Shown here: in pieces, positions 33,664-46,027 of the stretch
How the letters are laid out: every line of letters starts with the position of its first letter
Position numbering within the stretch: the stretch's first letter is position 1
Assembly (NCBI GenBank): GCA_916048095.2
Contig: OU696583.1
Coordinates: forward strand, 1,421,001-1,485,000
From: Sacculina carcini
Taxonomy: Eukaryota > Arthropoda > Thecostraca > Sacculinidae
Length of the DNA: 64,000 nucleotides
Reading direction: 5' to 3'
Made by a program: the position numbers and the translations under genes
The notes under the pieces: model-generated
Seen by the model: only the letters and a program-made list of their open reading frames with translations
Told to the model about the DNA's origin: nothing
Database searches by the model: none

Positions 33664-35241
33664 TAGAGATGCGACCTCAAAAACTACCGTCGGTTTTAAA
33701 AAAAAAACGTTCTTTGCCAAAAAAACGCGACCAAAAAACACATTCTTTTTGGGTTTTTTTAAGAGTCATGCAAATAATTAAAATTATGGAAATGATATAT
33801 TTGGGATGTTAAATGTTTTTTATCAACACATGAGTTATACATGCTATTAGTGACCCTATCAAATTGAATTATCATTAAATATGCACAATAAAATTGTTAT
33901 AATGTGTCTGAGAGCCCTAATATCATTGCTTGCACGGTACTGTGCGGCACTTCTATGTACAGTACATTTTTGCATTCAATTATTGAGTTAATCATTGTGT
34001 AAGAAAGCAGGGTTTGAGAACCGTTATTATGCTAAAATCTGAAACTGTTTTAAAAAAACAACAGGTGGCATAAATTTTTTTTACATATTACTTTTTTCCT
34101 ACCAGAAATGAACTACGTTGATTATAATAAGTTTCATCATTTCATTCAGCAGATCAATTATTAGCAAAAATATAAGTACAAACACTGCAAACATTTACAC
34201 AAATACTACAAATATACACACAAAATTAGTGTCCCTAATGAGACTACGAATAAAAGCGGGTCGCATTAATCAGAGTGGCAATCCTGACCAGAAAAACGGG
34301 CAATATTTTCGTGTAGGAAAAAAACGACTGAGGAAATATATTCAAAGTACAAAAATGTATTTGAACACAAATCACTACATCAAAGAAGCCATCATCCATA
34401 AAACCAGTTTTAAAAACAGGTTACTAATAAAAAAACACAATTAATTTGGTTCAACTTTCCTTGATATGCCGCCAAGTCGTTTCTAATTCATCTACATGAA
34501 TACTCTACATCTACGAAAACCGTTTTTCAAAAAGTATATTTGGAAAAAAACCATGGTTTAAAAAAACAGTGTAAATCAAGTGGTTTAACCAGCCGCTTAT
34601 ACGTACCAGCAGGCTACTTGCTATACAAAAGGTATTTGAACGTACATCAATCAAATCTATCTTACATAAATACAGTTTTAGAAAACATTGTTTCATTAAA
34701 AACGTTAAATATACGTTTGTCAAAAAACACTTGACCAACAAATTAACTTGTCTTGTTCTGCTGTCAACATTTTCTGAATCTGTACATAAAATAAAACGAA
34801 TTTAAAACCAATTTGAAAAACACCATTGCATTTATTCATAAAAAACATGGTTTCTTTAAAAAAAAGCACATGATTACTAAATGAATTTGTTTTGTTCTGC
34901 TGACAAACTATTTCAAATATCCACATAATTATAACCATCTTTAAAAACATGGGTTTTCCCAATGAAAAAACCTAATCCACCGGATCCGGATGCACTTTCA
35001 AACAGTCTCCTGAGGTATTTATTGATAAATATTTTTGTTTTTTATACTATTATCAAATTATCTTTGAAATAAGACACGTAAAGATGTACAAAACGTCAAT
35101 TAAACTCGTTTCTATGTACTAAAATCCAACATCCGATGACAATTGGGCCTAATTCTAAAAAAACCCGAAAAAACAAAAAAACATAGAAACATGTTTTTTT
35201 GCAAAAAAACGCAACAAAAAAAACGGTTTTTTGCATCACTA
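33664..35241. mobile_element. 1.58-kb non-autonomous hAT-type element
   Basis: Ends TAGAGATGC and, reverse complemented, TAGTGATGC, each followed by A-rich sequence. It is flanked by perfect 8-bp direct repeats ATTTTCAT (33656-33663 and 35242-35249). The interior is A/T-rich with many A-run/CATGG or AAACG/T-run stretches and encodes no recognisable transposase. The 8-bp duplication with a TAG-GATGC end fits the hAT superfamily. Confidence 0.8.
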
Positions 35242-35816
35242 ATTTTCATGCACTTTACCAAAGTATTCGTATTACTGCTTTCAGACCCTTATGATGATAC
35301 GTGCAAAAATGTGACATTCTCTGAACTGGAAATATTCAAACCGTATTCAAACCATTTCATTAAAAAACAATTCATTGTAATTATCGAAAAGCGCTCATAA
35401 TTACGGTAATTTTTTATAATAGATGAGTTATTGAGTATATATATGTTGCCAATTCAACCTAGCGCAACTGATGCATTTACGGTGACTTATGTTACGTATG
35501 TTTACCGTGGTTGCTGTGATATTCGGTATGTTACGTAATCTTAGCTTTTGCGTTTAGATAAAAATAAACCCATTTGCGTATACTGGCATTGCTCATCGGA
35601 ATGCATTTATGAATTGATGAATTGGTAAATTATTCACTTTCCATGTACTGCGTAGGATAAATGCACATTATGGGTTCCATCCTATTTTTGATTTTTTCCG
35701 CTAAAATTTTGGTGTAATTACGGTAACGCTGTGAAATTCTGCATTTGCTGATACTATTGGTTGTAACTGAGTGTCAATTCATGTTGTGATATTTGCAGGT
35801 TTCTTAGTCACGAAGG

Positions 35817-36752
35817 ATGGAGACGAAATACAACCTCAAAAGCCCTGGTGAGTTTACAAGGTCTATTGAACTGTGTTCTTATTATTATTCCGTTATTATT
35901 ATTATTTGCCACATGCAACTGATAATTTTCTACTAGAATTTGCGTGGAAATACGCCATCCGGATTTTCAGCACTGGAAGATAATTCATTATAGTATATAT
36001 TTCACATAGTATTATTTTCACATTATATTTCACATTTGATATTGCTTCGACTGTCTTTTTGTATACGAGTGTGGTTCTGGTACGTTTGCTCGACAAGTGG
36101 AAACTGCTCTCTTGTTTGCTGCATGTAAGCTTGAATACTTGCAGAATTAGACTTAATGTGTGTTTATGCGACTAGGTTTTTATTGATCTAAACGTCTAAA
36201 CGCCTCGGGCTACAATTAACACCTGTCTCACACGCATGCACACACACATGTTTGTATGTGCTGTTTACTCCTGCCTTCCGCAATAACGTAGTTTGTTATT
36301 AATCTTGGAAAAGTGTATCTTGTTATTATTTGTCCATTTATGAAGGACGTCACACATGTACGTCCCAGTCCGTCTGATGTCCCAATTGTCCCAATTCACC
36401 AATTAGTCGTAAATAAGCTTGTGCTTATCGGACTTTGTCACCATTGATCTGTTTAAATGTTTTCAATTGTATGCAATGCTACTGGAATGTGACAATACAC
36501 TTACTTACACACTGCGAATTACTGCTCCGTGTTGTCGCTGTAGTCCACCTCGTAGCCGAGTGGCTAAGACGCACGCTCTGTGCACCAGAGGTTCAGGGTT
36601 CGATTCCCTGGCGAGGTGAAGCGGTTGGTCTCGTTTCTGAAAGTGGTAGCCCAATTGTCGCAAGGCGGGTTTCGTGTGCGCGCAGTCGTGCAGTTTCTGT
36701 ACTGGTCGTGACTGCGAGATAACCCGTGTGTGTGGCGGTCGTGTGTGTGTGT

Positions 36753-36813
<61 letters not shown>

Positions 36814-39800
36814 CAAATGCGTAACATGCAATGCAAATGCAAACATACTTCCAACAGCTGGAAGACGACTGCAGTTTCGCTGGCAAATCTCTTGCGGTCT
36901 GCTTGAAGATTGCAAGTGCGAAAGTGTGGCATAATTTATTTAAGAATATTCAATTGGGTAGTGCACTTGTATGGTGTTATACTTGTATTGTATTTGTATC
37001 GTCTAGTCATTAATAATTAATAATGTGTTTTTATTAGTGTATGTATTGTATTTATTACCCGTCATGTCTTTCGTTATTATATTGTTGCAACAACGTGCTC
37101 ATGCCTTTTCTCATGGCCTGATAATACACGTATCATCATCATCATCAAATGCGTAAATTTACAATTATTTACGCATTTGTCGCCGTGTGTGCGCAGCTGT
37201 CAAGCGTATTATGCGCGAGGCGCAGGAATTGTGCGCTCCCACGTGTGAATATTACGCTCAGCCACTGCAGGACAATTTGTTTGAGTGGCACTTTACGATT
37301 CGCGGCGCTGTTGACTCTCCGTTCGCGGCGGGAGTGTATCATGGTCGTATCATTCTGCCGCCCGAGTATCCGATGAAGCCACCCAATATTGTCATGTTGA
37401 CGGTGAGACCTGTCTCTCACCTGTAATTGTAATTCACCTGTAATTGTAATTCACCTGTAATTGTAATTCACCTGTAATTGTAATTCACCTTCAATTGTAA
37501 TTCACCTGTAATTGTAATTCACCTGTAATTGTAATTCACCTGTAATTGTAATTTACCTGTAATTGTAATTCACCTGCAATTGTAATTCACCTGTAATTGT
37601 AATTCACCTGTAATTGTAATTCACCTGTAATTGTAATTCACCTGTAATTGTAATTCACCTGCAATTGTAATTCACCTGTAATTGTAATTCACCTGTAATT
37701 GTAATTCACCTGCAATTGTAATTCACCTGTAATTTTAAATTCACCTGTAATTTGTAATTCACCTGGAATTGTAATTCACCTGTAATTGTAATTCACCTGC
37801 AATTGTAATTCACCTGTAATTGTAATTCACCTGTAATTGTAATTCATCTGTAATTGTAATTCACCTGTAATTGTAATTCACCTGTAATTGTAATTCACCT
37901 GTAATTGTAATTCACCTGTAATTGTAATTCACCTGGAATTGTCTCTCACCTGTAATTGTAATTCACCTGTAATTGTAATTCACCTGTAATTGTAATTTAC
38001 CTTTAATTGTAATTCACCTGTAATTGTAATTCACCTGTAATTGTAATTCACCTGTAATTGCAATTCACCTGTAATTGTAAATCACCTGTAATTGTAATTC
38101 ACCTGTAATTGTAATTCACCTGTAATTGTAATTCACCTGTAATTGCAATTCACCTGTAATTGTAATTCACCTGTAATTGTAATTCACCTGTAATTGTAAT
38201 TCACCTGTAATTGTAATTCACCTGTAATTGTAATTCACCTGTAATTGTAATTCACCTGTAATTGTAATTCACCTGTTATTGTAATTCACCTGTCATTGTA
38301 ATTCACCTGGAATTGTAATTCACCTGGAATTGTAATTCACATGTAATTGTAATTCACCTGTAATTGTAATTCACCTGCAATTGTAATTCACCTGCAATTG
38401 TAATTCACCTGTAATTGTAATTCACCTGCAATTGTAATTCACCTGTAATTGTAATTCACCTGTAATTGTAATTCACCTGTAATTGTAATTCACCTGTAAT
38501 TGTAATTTGTAATTTGTAAATATTCCTTTATTATTATTACTATTATTATTATTTTTAATTACAGGCAAATCCAGTAGCATGGAAAGAGTGCAAGCACTAT
38601 CCTGCCACCCTGACTCATGTATAAACTGGAATCGCCCAAAAGATTCAGAGAGAACGAGAGTTAAAAAAGAAATGAATAATAGAAAGAGAGTTGGAAAAGA
38701 AAATAATTAATACATAACAATAAATGATAAATCATCAACCGATAACACTTCATAATGTCACTCCGTATTTTAATTAGTTGGAATTGTATTGGAATTATTG
38801 TATTTTTGCATTTAATTGTGTTCTAGGTGTAACTAAATTTTTTATTCTTGGATTTTTATATTCATTTGTATTTATATTGTAATTATTCATAGTGATTGTA
38901 GTAACTTATAACATGCGTATATTTGATGAATTAATCAATTAATATTAATTTGTTTTGGTATAATTTATTGCTCATAATGTCTGTACTCTATCTGTATAGT
39001 TTAAATAATATACTGCTATTTATATAATATGTATATGAATTCATTTTTGAAGTCAATGTGTTTCGATGTATTTGGACGTGAGTTTGTGTGTATGTTTGTC
39101 TGTGTGTTGGATGACCTTTAGCCGAACGGGCGCTTTGAGGTGGGTAAAAAGGTTTGTCTGTCCATCTCCGGCTATCACCCGGAGAGTTGGCAGCCCAGCT
39201 GGTCAATACGTACAGCGCTGATGGCGCTCATTGGCTTTCTGCCCACCGACGGCCAGGGTGCCATTGGTGCGCTCGACTACAGTACCGACGAGCGGCGACA
39301 TCTGGCGGACAAATCGCGAAGCTGGCGGTGTGCCGTCTGCGGACTGGCCTCCGATCTCCTGCTCCCAGCCGTCACTACCGAACAACAAGACCAACAGACG
39401 GATAATAGTGGTGGTACTCGGGCTAGCGCTGGTATACGCGATACCGCTGCGGCTGGCGGGCGTAGTGGAGATTTTGCGGCGGCGACAAATGCGGCGCAGG
39501 TGGGTTTCTGTTTTTTATTGCAAGTGTGAATTAAATTCATCACTATGTTATTACTTGATAAACAACGTTGTGACAATTGACAACAACATAATCTTCAGAA
39601 ATAATTAAGTACACGTGTTCGGATTGTAAGGTTTCGGCAAGGAGAAAACGGTTAAAAATAGGAAAGACAGTCAAGAAACGGAGAGAGATTAGTAAGACTG
39701 AAATTCTTTGGAAGCATATAATTAATATAGTGTTTATTAGTTTTAATATTATAAATTATAATCTAGAATAATATAGTAATATAAATATATATAACATAAT

Positions 39801-40292
39801 ATAATAAATATATAAAATATAATATAATAATAATTTAATATTATATTATAATATAATATTATATTATTTAATTATATAATATTATATAATAATAATAATA
39901 ATTAGAATAATAATAGTATATAATAAATATAATAATTATATAATAATTTATTTAATTATATAATATTATAATATAAATTATAATAATATAATAAAAAACG
40001 CCTATTACAGGCTGTCGCCTCTTCTGCGGTACTCGATGAATCCACTGACAATACCACATACGCGTCGTCCATCACTAACAACGCTACTACCGAGACGAGT
40101 GGTGGCGCGGCCAGACGAGTTTCTGGTGGCGCCACCACTAACACCTCCACGGGTTCGTTGTGGATCAGCGATACGGTCGTGCTGGTATTAGTGGTGGCCA
40201 TAGCGGCCATTTTGTGTCGGCGATTGTTTCTGCTCTACGATGAGTCGGCCTCCTCCCCCCAGACTCTGTCCGATGTGTGGCAGCATCACTGA
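35817..40292 (+). CDS. UBE2J1: ER-membrane ubiquitin-conjugating enzyme E2 J1
   Basis: Tail-anchored E2 of ER-associated degradation. Exons are 35817-35847, 37197-37402, 39122-39499 and 40011-40292. Phases close, giving 298 residues. It starts METKYNLKSP like the vertebrate protein. The UBC fold follows: QPLQDNLFEWHFTIRG, GVYHGRIILPPEYPMKPPNI, then GRFEVGKKVCLSISGYHPES with the catalytic Cys at residue 91, the same number as in human UBE2J1, and WQPSWSIRTALMALIGFLPT. After a Ser/Thr/Gly-rich linker, a membrane anchor spans about residues 259-274 (DTVVLVLVVAIAAILC). Intron 1 contains a tRNA-like element and intron 2 a 1.1-kb minisatellite beginning about 20 bp after the donor. UBE2J1 and UBE2J2 cannot be separated with complete certainty, but the N-terminus favours J1. 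Confidence 0.95.
36546..36618 (+). repeat. tRNA-like sequence (pseudo-tRNA or SINE head)
   Basis: 73 nt with acceptor stems CACCTCG/CGAGGTG, A box TAGCCGAGTGG, B box GGTTCGATTCC and T stem CAGGG/CCCTG. The D stem has a mismatch and the anticodon arm does not form a normal 5-bp stem with a 7-nt loop. It is therefore probably not a functional tRNA. About 100 bp downstream is a palindromic GC-rich stretch (near 36680-36720) that may be the SINE body. It lies in UBE2J1 intron 1. Confidence 0.6.
36739..36812. repeat. (GT)n microsatellite
   Basis: About 36 GT units with one A interruption in UBE2J1 intron 1. Confidence 0.9.
37421..38510. repeat. 17-bp minisatellite in UBE2J1 intron 2
   Basis: Roughly 64 head-to-tail copies of CACCTGTAATTGTAATT, with rare changes (CACCTGCAATTG, CACCTGGAATTG). 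One internal unit near 37937 reads GAATTGTCTCTCACCTG, repeating the sequence next to the splice donor. This suggests the array grew from the donor-adjacent sequence. Confidence 0.95.
38535..38640 (-). repeat. Retroposon tail with (ATA)n end, copy B
   Basis: On the plus strand: (TTA)n then TTAATTACAGGCAAATCCAG, TAGCATGG and AGAGTGCAAG. This is the reverse complement of the block at 22315-22432. It looks like a splice acceptor plus a short exon but is explained by the repeat. Confidence 0.6.
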
Positions 40293-41544
40293 CGCTCCCC
40301 CCATCCTCTCTATCTCTCTCTGTCGCTCTCTGCGTTTCAACTCAAACCAGCAGCAAAGTGCAATTGTGAAGTGAATGGTGCGTCGCTTTTGTCACGCCTA
40401 TATCGACAAGTGTGTGTTTGTGTACTTCTGTGTTTGCTTCTGTATTTACGGCGGGTTTTCACAGTTCGCTTAGAGGTTAATTTAAATTATCATCTATGAA
40501 AATCCCTCTGTGTGTATGTATTTTATATTTCATCTGTTTTTGTGTGTTTGTGTGCGCTTGTGCATATACGCGGTGGTTGGAATTGTAGTGGGCGAGCTAC
40601 GCCTGAATTGCTGTTGGCATTGAGTTGAGGAGTGATTTATGAACTGATGCATTTAATGGGCGGATTATCAACTGCATAATCACGTGCTATCATGCAAATT
40701 GTTCTATGTCCTGTTTTTTCGCTTTCTCTGTGCATGAAATTGTATCTTGTGAGGTGATATTCTGAAAAATATGATCGATTATTCAATAATCTCGCTAAAT
40801 ATCAGTTCTTTGCGTCTACGTGTTTTGTTATTTACTATTTATTAAGCAAGTCAATTAGAATATCGCTGGTTATTTTCTCACGAGAAATAATAATTTTTCA
40901 GTGGATTATTTTACAAGGACGTTAAAGACGTAGAATTGGGCTATTGTATTGGGGACACACTGGAATAGGAGGTTCCCCGGGCATTTTAGCGCGTTTATTT
41001 GCGTCGAATTCAGCGCACATACACGACACAGAAAATCAACGCCAAATTAGCTCACATTCATACAAACACACACACACACATACACACACAAGCAGATTGG
41101 TATTACACGGTGAGAAACAAAATATCCCGTGAAAAAAAAACAGGACAAATTAAATGTAATGTACAATTAAATGTACAATTGCATATTACTGGCCAATATT
41201 ATGTCACAGCCAAGCGCGCGCCATTCAATACACGGTGGGAAATTGTCTAGTGTGAGCGCTCAGAAAGTTTTTCATTTGCAATACCGCTAAATCCATGCGC
41301 CGTTCGATGAAAAAGTATTCACATGGCGACAAAAAACGTCCGCCTTAAGCCAGCGCAAAATGCGGCGTTATTTCGATGATGATTACAAATTGGCAATTAC
41401 AAAAACAACTACTAACAATTACAATTACCCAAACATCCCAGAAAAAAAGATTATCCACACACACACACACACACACACAGAGAGGGCATAAATCTGTCCC
41501 TTTACAACTTGGAGGAAATCCTTCACTCGGCTTGGCTTGACACG
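40293..41544. other. Convergent spacer UBE2J1 / IPO11
   Basis: 3' UTRs of two convergent genes. It contains small CA runs (near 41068-41090 and 41457-41480). No additional gene recognised. Confidence 0.55.
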
Positions 41545-43224
41545 TCACAAACGCACATACTGCGCCACTTGTTGTCGCGTCTCCACGTCGACCTCCTGCA
41601 GCAGCAGCTCATAACGCTGCCGGCCCAGTCGTTCGGCAGTCAAATGCAATGCCTGACGCAACACCACGACCAAACTCTGTCTGTGAACGGCGTCATGCGC
41701 CAACAATTGCCGCATCCGCTGATCGTGCGGCGTAACCGGCTGATCTGCGCCTTCGCCTTCTCCGCCGCCGTTCAGCACATCGGCCTCGGACATCACCAGA
41801 ACGTCGGTCTCGACCAGCGAGCAAGGCGTTGTGGAAACAGTCGATGTTGAAGAGACTGGCGCGATATCGTTGAGTGTTTCGGCCACATTCAACAGCAGAC
41901 AGTTGAAATGGCCAAACACGCTGTTACGACATTCAGGAAGCAGATGACATAATGCCAGCGCGCATAACTTGCGTCGCTCCGCCTACACACACACATACAA
42001 ACACACTTACAGGGTATGTTCGATTCGCACTTCAGAATAATTTGCCTCAAGTACCTCGAGAGAATCAGAAATTGCGTCATTCATGGCGCAGAACAGACAT
42101 TAATTGCGTTTGCTTTTGTTTTCCGGGCTGTTTATTTCGCGCGTAATTTGTTCAGAAATGTAAAAATACTGAACTAAATTTTGAAATATCAACAAGAATA
42201 TCAAGGAATCATATTTGTAATCTAACTGAAGTAACTGAAAAAGGTGCAGCCCAACACGTATAATTTAAATATAGCTCTTACACCACATACGTGGACACTT
42301 CCAAATATCAAGGAATATGCGCCACACAGGTATAAAGGTTAAAGGCCTCAAGTGACAGCTGCTACACGGGAAGAAGTAGAAGCTTATGAACACACACAGG
42401 TGTGTCCCGTGCAGCTCGCTGTCACCGCAGAACCAACCCTCTCCACGCTATGACGCTACAAGGATGGAAGACGTATTAGAGAGGGCCACCTCCCCAGAAT
42501 GCATGACACAACACATGACTGATATCTGGTACCATCATTTACTGCTGGGTGGACAGGGACTGTTGGATTACAGAATTCACCAAATAAAATTCTCCTCTGC
42601 CGGGTTTCGTATATCAATATGTGTCATAATGTGGGTGTGTGACAATGTCCTTGTCTCGCTCACCTGCCATATCATAGGCATGGACGCCAGCCACACGTCC
42701 AACAACTGCGCCAACACGACATCAGCGCCCCCACCGGCCGCCGCCGCAACTAACAACTGCTCGAATATAGATGGCGCTAGCAGCACCACACGCGCCAACA
42801 CCGACAACAACGTTGCCATGACAACCGGCAAGTGTCTATGCCTACTACTACTGCTAACATCACCAACACCGTTGTTGCTCGAATCGCCGCCAGATGGCAG
42901 TAGTGTGCGCAGAGTCCACAGCGCTAGCGATGGAAAATGCGCGAGCGTTGATTCACCGCCAGCCGCGCACAGAGCCGTGTCGAGCAACCGCAGCGCCACC
43001 TGTGCGGACTCGGGCCGAACTAAATCGCGACTGCCGCTGCCACCGCCCTGGCTATTGTCCACCGATTCGGCCTGCACGAATTGGCAACACACAGTGTCCA
43101 ACTGGCAACCATACACGCTGACAACGTGCTGGGGAGCGAGCAGAATATACGCCCGACAGATGGCAGCACCGCTCTCGAAATTCTCACTGCCCAACTCCAT
43201 CAGAGATGGAAGCCGATTGAACAG

Positions 43225-43255
<31 letters not shown>

Positions 43256-46027
43256 GCGGGCGGGAGAATAAGTGAGCGTTCAGTGGAGCCGCGAGAGACG
43301 GCCTGGCTTCGGCAGCGAATAAGCCTGGCCGTCATTCGTGGCAACGCCGCCTCCATTGTATTGTAGTATTGTGAATATGTGTTACGTGTTTGTAAATATA
43401 TTTGTTTGTGTGAAAAAAAAAACACACACACACACACATACACAAGCACACACAGATACACACACACACACACACACAGATACACACACACACACAGAGA
43501 CACACACACACACACACACAGATACACACACACACACAGATACACAAGCACACACAGATACACACACACACACACACAGATACACACACACACACACACA
43601 CATACACACACACACACACACACACATACACAGATACACACACACATACACACATACACATACACACAAACACACACACAAACACACCTGCAGCAGGTCT
43701 GGGTGTAGGCAGGCAGTACGTTCGACTACGGTGCGCCACAATTGTAGCGCATCGTCCAGTAGATACACATGCTGGGGCTGTTGCAGATCTGTGCTCACCA
43801 CCAGTACATCCAGCACTAGCGGACACAGAGCTTGTGTGGCCTCGCCGAGCGCCTCAACCAGGTGTGTGAGTGTTGTGACAATAACAGCGCACAACATACC
43901 CATGTCGGCGCCCGCCACGCATGACGACGACGTATCTGACGCGGCCGAACGCCACAACTGCGGCAAATACGCCAGCAGTGCGTCACAATGCGGACGAATG
44001 GCCGCATCGAGACGTTCAACGACGCACGACACAATATTGAGCACGCGCAACTTGGTGTCGCATTCGGACACTTCGACCAGCAGCTGAAAGAGACGAGCGA
44101 AAATCTCGCTGAGATAGGGCACAAACTCGTCGATGCCAAACTCGAAATCGTCGACGGCATCGCGTAGCGTCTGAGCAGCCGTTAATCGCACGACTAAATC
44201 TTCTCGTTCGGCGTCGAGCAGCTGTGCTATGGCCGCATAGATTGGGGCCCGCATGGCAGGCGCGATTTTCACGCCCACCCAGCGGCCAATCAACCAGAGA
44301 ACGCGTCGCCGCACGATGCCGTACTGCGGCGGCGTGTGTGTGGCCAGCTCGCGCAATAAACCGCCGCGCAGCCAGCCGTCAAAATCGACGTCGTCGTACA
44401 AATCGAACGCCGCCCAGCCGACGGCCGTGTAGAGGGCGTCGCGCGCCAAAATCGCCGCCAATTGCGTCTCGTCCGCGTTGCTATTATCGTCGAAGGTGCG
44501 TCGCATCATGTCTAGCAACAGCGGAGTCATGCGGCCTTTGTACAGACGAAACAGCGCAATGAACAGACACTCGACGTGTGGCGCCAGCGATTGACCCTCG
44601 GCGGCCGCCGGCAGACAAGAAGATGAGGTGGACCGGCCGGCCGAGTCGTCGCTGCAGTAGAAAGCCTCGGGATCGTCGGTCCATGCTTGCAGATCGTCGG
44701 CCGTCAGAGGAATATAGCGCTGCACCAGCTCGTTGAGAATGTGATCCAGCGGCTGCGAGCCGAAAAAATCGCCAATCACCCGCCGGGCCTGCTGTGCGCG
44801 CTGTTGCACAGGTGATGGCGGCGGTGTGGCTTCTAGCTGGGGCGAGGCTTCATTGCCGACGCCGCTGCGATACTGCGGACACAGCAGTATACAGCGCAGC
44901 ACGGCAAGACACAGAACGGTGACGCGGTTGAACAGCAGCGCCTGTCCCTCGGCGCTAAACAACAGCTGACAGCCGAATGCCAGACAATCACCGACGCTGG
45001 CGACCAGCGAGAACGCGTGCTGGTCGATGACATCTAGCAGAAGCTTGAAGTGCACGCCGGCGTATTTGCTCAGCGCCTCGACCAGAACGGCCCGACTGCA
45101 CTGCGGATCACCCTCAACGGCCGGCGCTGAAGAGGTCGTGATCAGCTGATGTCTGGCGATCAATGCGTGTCGACATCGCTCCAACACGGTGCCAATCAGC
45201 GGCTCGACTAGCGTGTCGGCGTGTGAAGGACACCGCGCGCCGTACACCACCAGTCGACGCACGATCTTCAACGACAAACGCGCGCAGCCCACGGTTGTTG
45301 ACGTCATGGTTGACGTTGCAGAGGCACACATTGCAGGCAGTGTGTCGCTGAAGCGCTGCCAGGCAGCTAGAGCGATTGGCAGGAGAGCGTCGGTGAGCTC
45401 GTAGAAAACTCGGCGATCGCTCATCAGTCGCTTGGACGCCAGGGCTCTGGTCACGTGATGCAGGCCGAGCAGCGCGCGCTGGCAACTCAGCTGAATGGAC
45501 ACTCGGTCGCCGCCATCGCCTCCTCCTCCTGATATTACAGCAGCTGTTAGAGTCGGAACAAGTTGCGGCCAGTGGCGAGGACAATCGCCGCGAGCCAGCT
45601 TGGCCACCAAAACGGCTAGCTGCACAGCGACGGCCGGCGTTGGCTCGTGGAGTAGCGCGTGCAGTAGACGCTCACGAATGACGGCACGATCTGCCTGCGG
45701 TACAGCATGAGGCGGCGGCTCGGCGGTCGGTGGATGTCGGCGCCAGCACACGTCAGCGGCGTTTTTGAAGTAGACGACGGCCATCCAGCGCACGGTGGCC
45801 GCGCCACTTTGGTCGCCTGACGCGTCAGCTTGGCAGTAGCAGCACAGCTGCGCCAAAACTGTATAGAAGCCAGGTGATGATTGCCACAGTTTGAGCACGC
45901 ACTCAGCCTGCTTGAGTCGCACCGGATCTTGGCTGGCGGCAGCCTGCAGTGCTTGCGTCACGCTGGCGTCGTTCATCGGTGGCGGTGCGTCACATTGGCC
46001 GCCGCCAGCCAAGCCGTTGCTACACAT
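41545..46027 (-). CDS. IPO11: Importin-11
   Basis: Karyopherin-beta nuclear import receptor; the vertebrate protein imports E2 enzymes and ribosomal protein L12. Exons in minus order: 46027-43688 (780 codons), 43224-42664 and 41982-41545, all phase 0, giving 1112 residues against 975 in human. Family matches are VRWMAVVYFKNAADVCWRRH, KLARGDCPRHWPQLVPTL, ALASKRLMSDRRVFYEL, RRRVLWLIGRWVGVK, DLVVRLTAAQTLRDAVDDFE, CDTKLRVLNIVSCVVERLDA and, across the last junction, MIWQ-AERRKLCALALCHLLP. The start at 46027 has a GGCCACC context. The 2.3-kb first exon contrasts with about 30 exons in vertebrates. A SINE copy lies in the second intron, and the first intron is mostly (CA)n on the plus strand. Confidence 0.95.
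42336..42605 (-). repeat. tRNA-derived SINE, copy 2 (headless)
   Basis: Body matches the other copies (AAGTGACAGCTGCTACACGG, GATATCTGGTACCATCATTT), but the tRNA-like head is missing, so it is 5' truncated in its own orientation. It lies in IPO11 intron 2, about 60 bp from the exon 2 donor. Confidence 0.85.
43225..43687. repeat. (CA)n-rich IPO11 intron 1
   Basis: Largely CA repeats with AGATACACACAC interruptions (43425-43680), plus a short CA run directly beside the exon 2 acceptor. On the coding strand these are GT repeats. Confidence 0.9.

Noticed and set aside
34511-34741. 76-residue minus-strand frame inside the hAT element
   Set aside because: Built from the A-run/CATGG repeats of the element; no transposase motif.
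37421-38510. CRISPR-like regular array
   Set aside because: Head-to-tail 17-bp minisatellite without unique spacers, in a eukaryotic intron.
38558-38624. Apparent alternative terminal exon of UBE2J1 (acceptor, in-phase 17 codons, stop, nearby AATAAA)
   Set aside because: The sequence matches a dispersed retroposon tail present at 22315 and 51352, so acceptor likeness is explained by the repeat.
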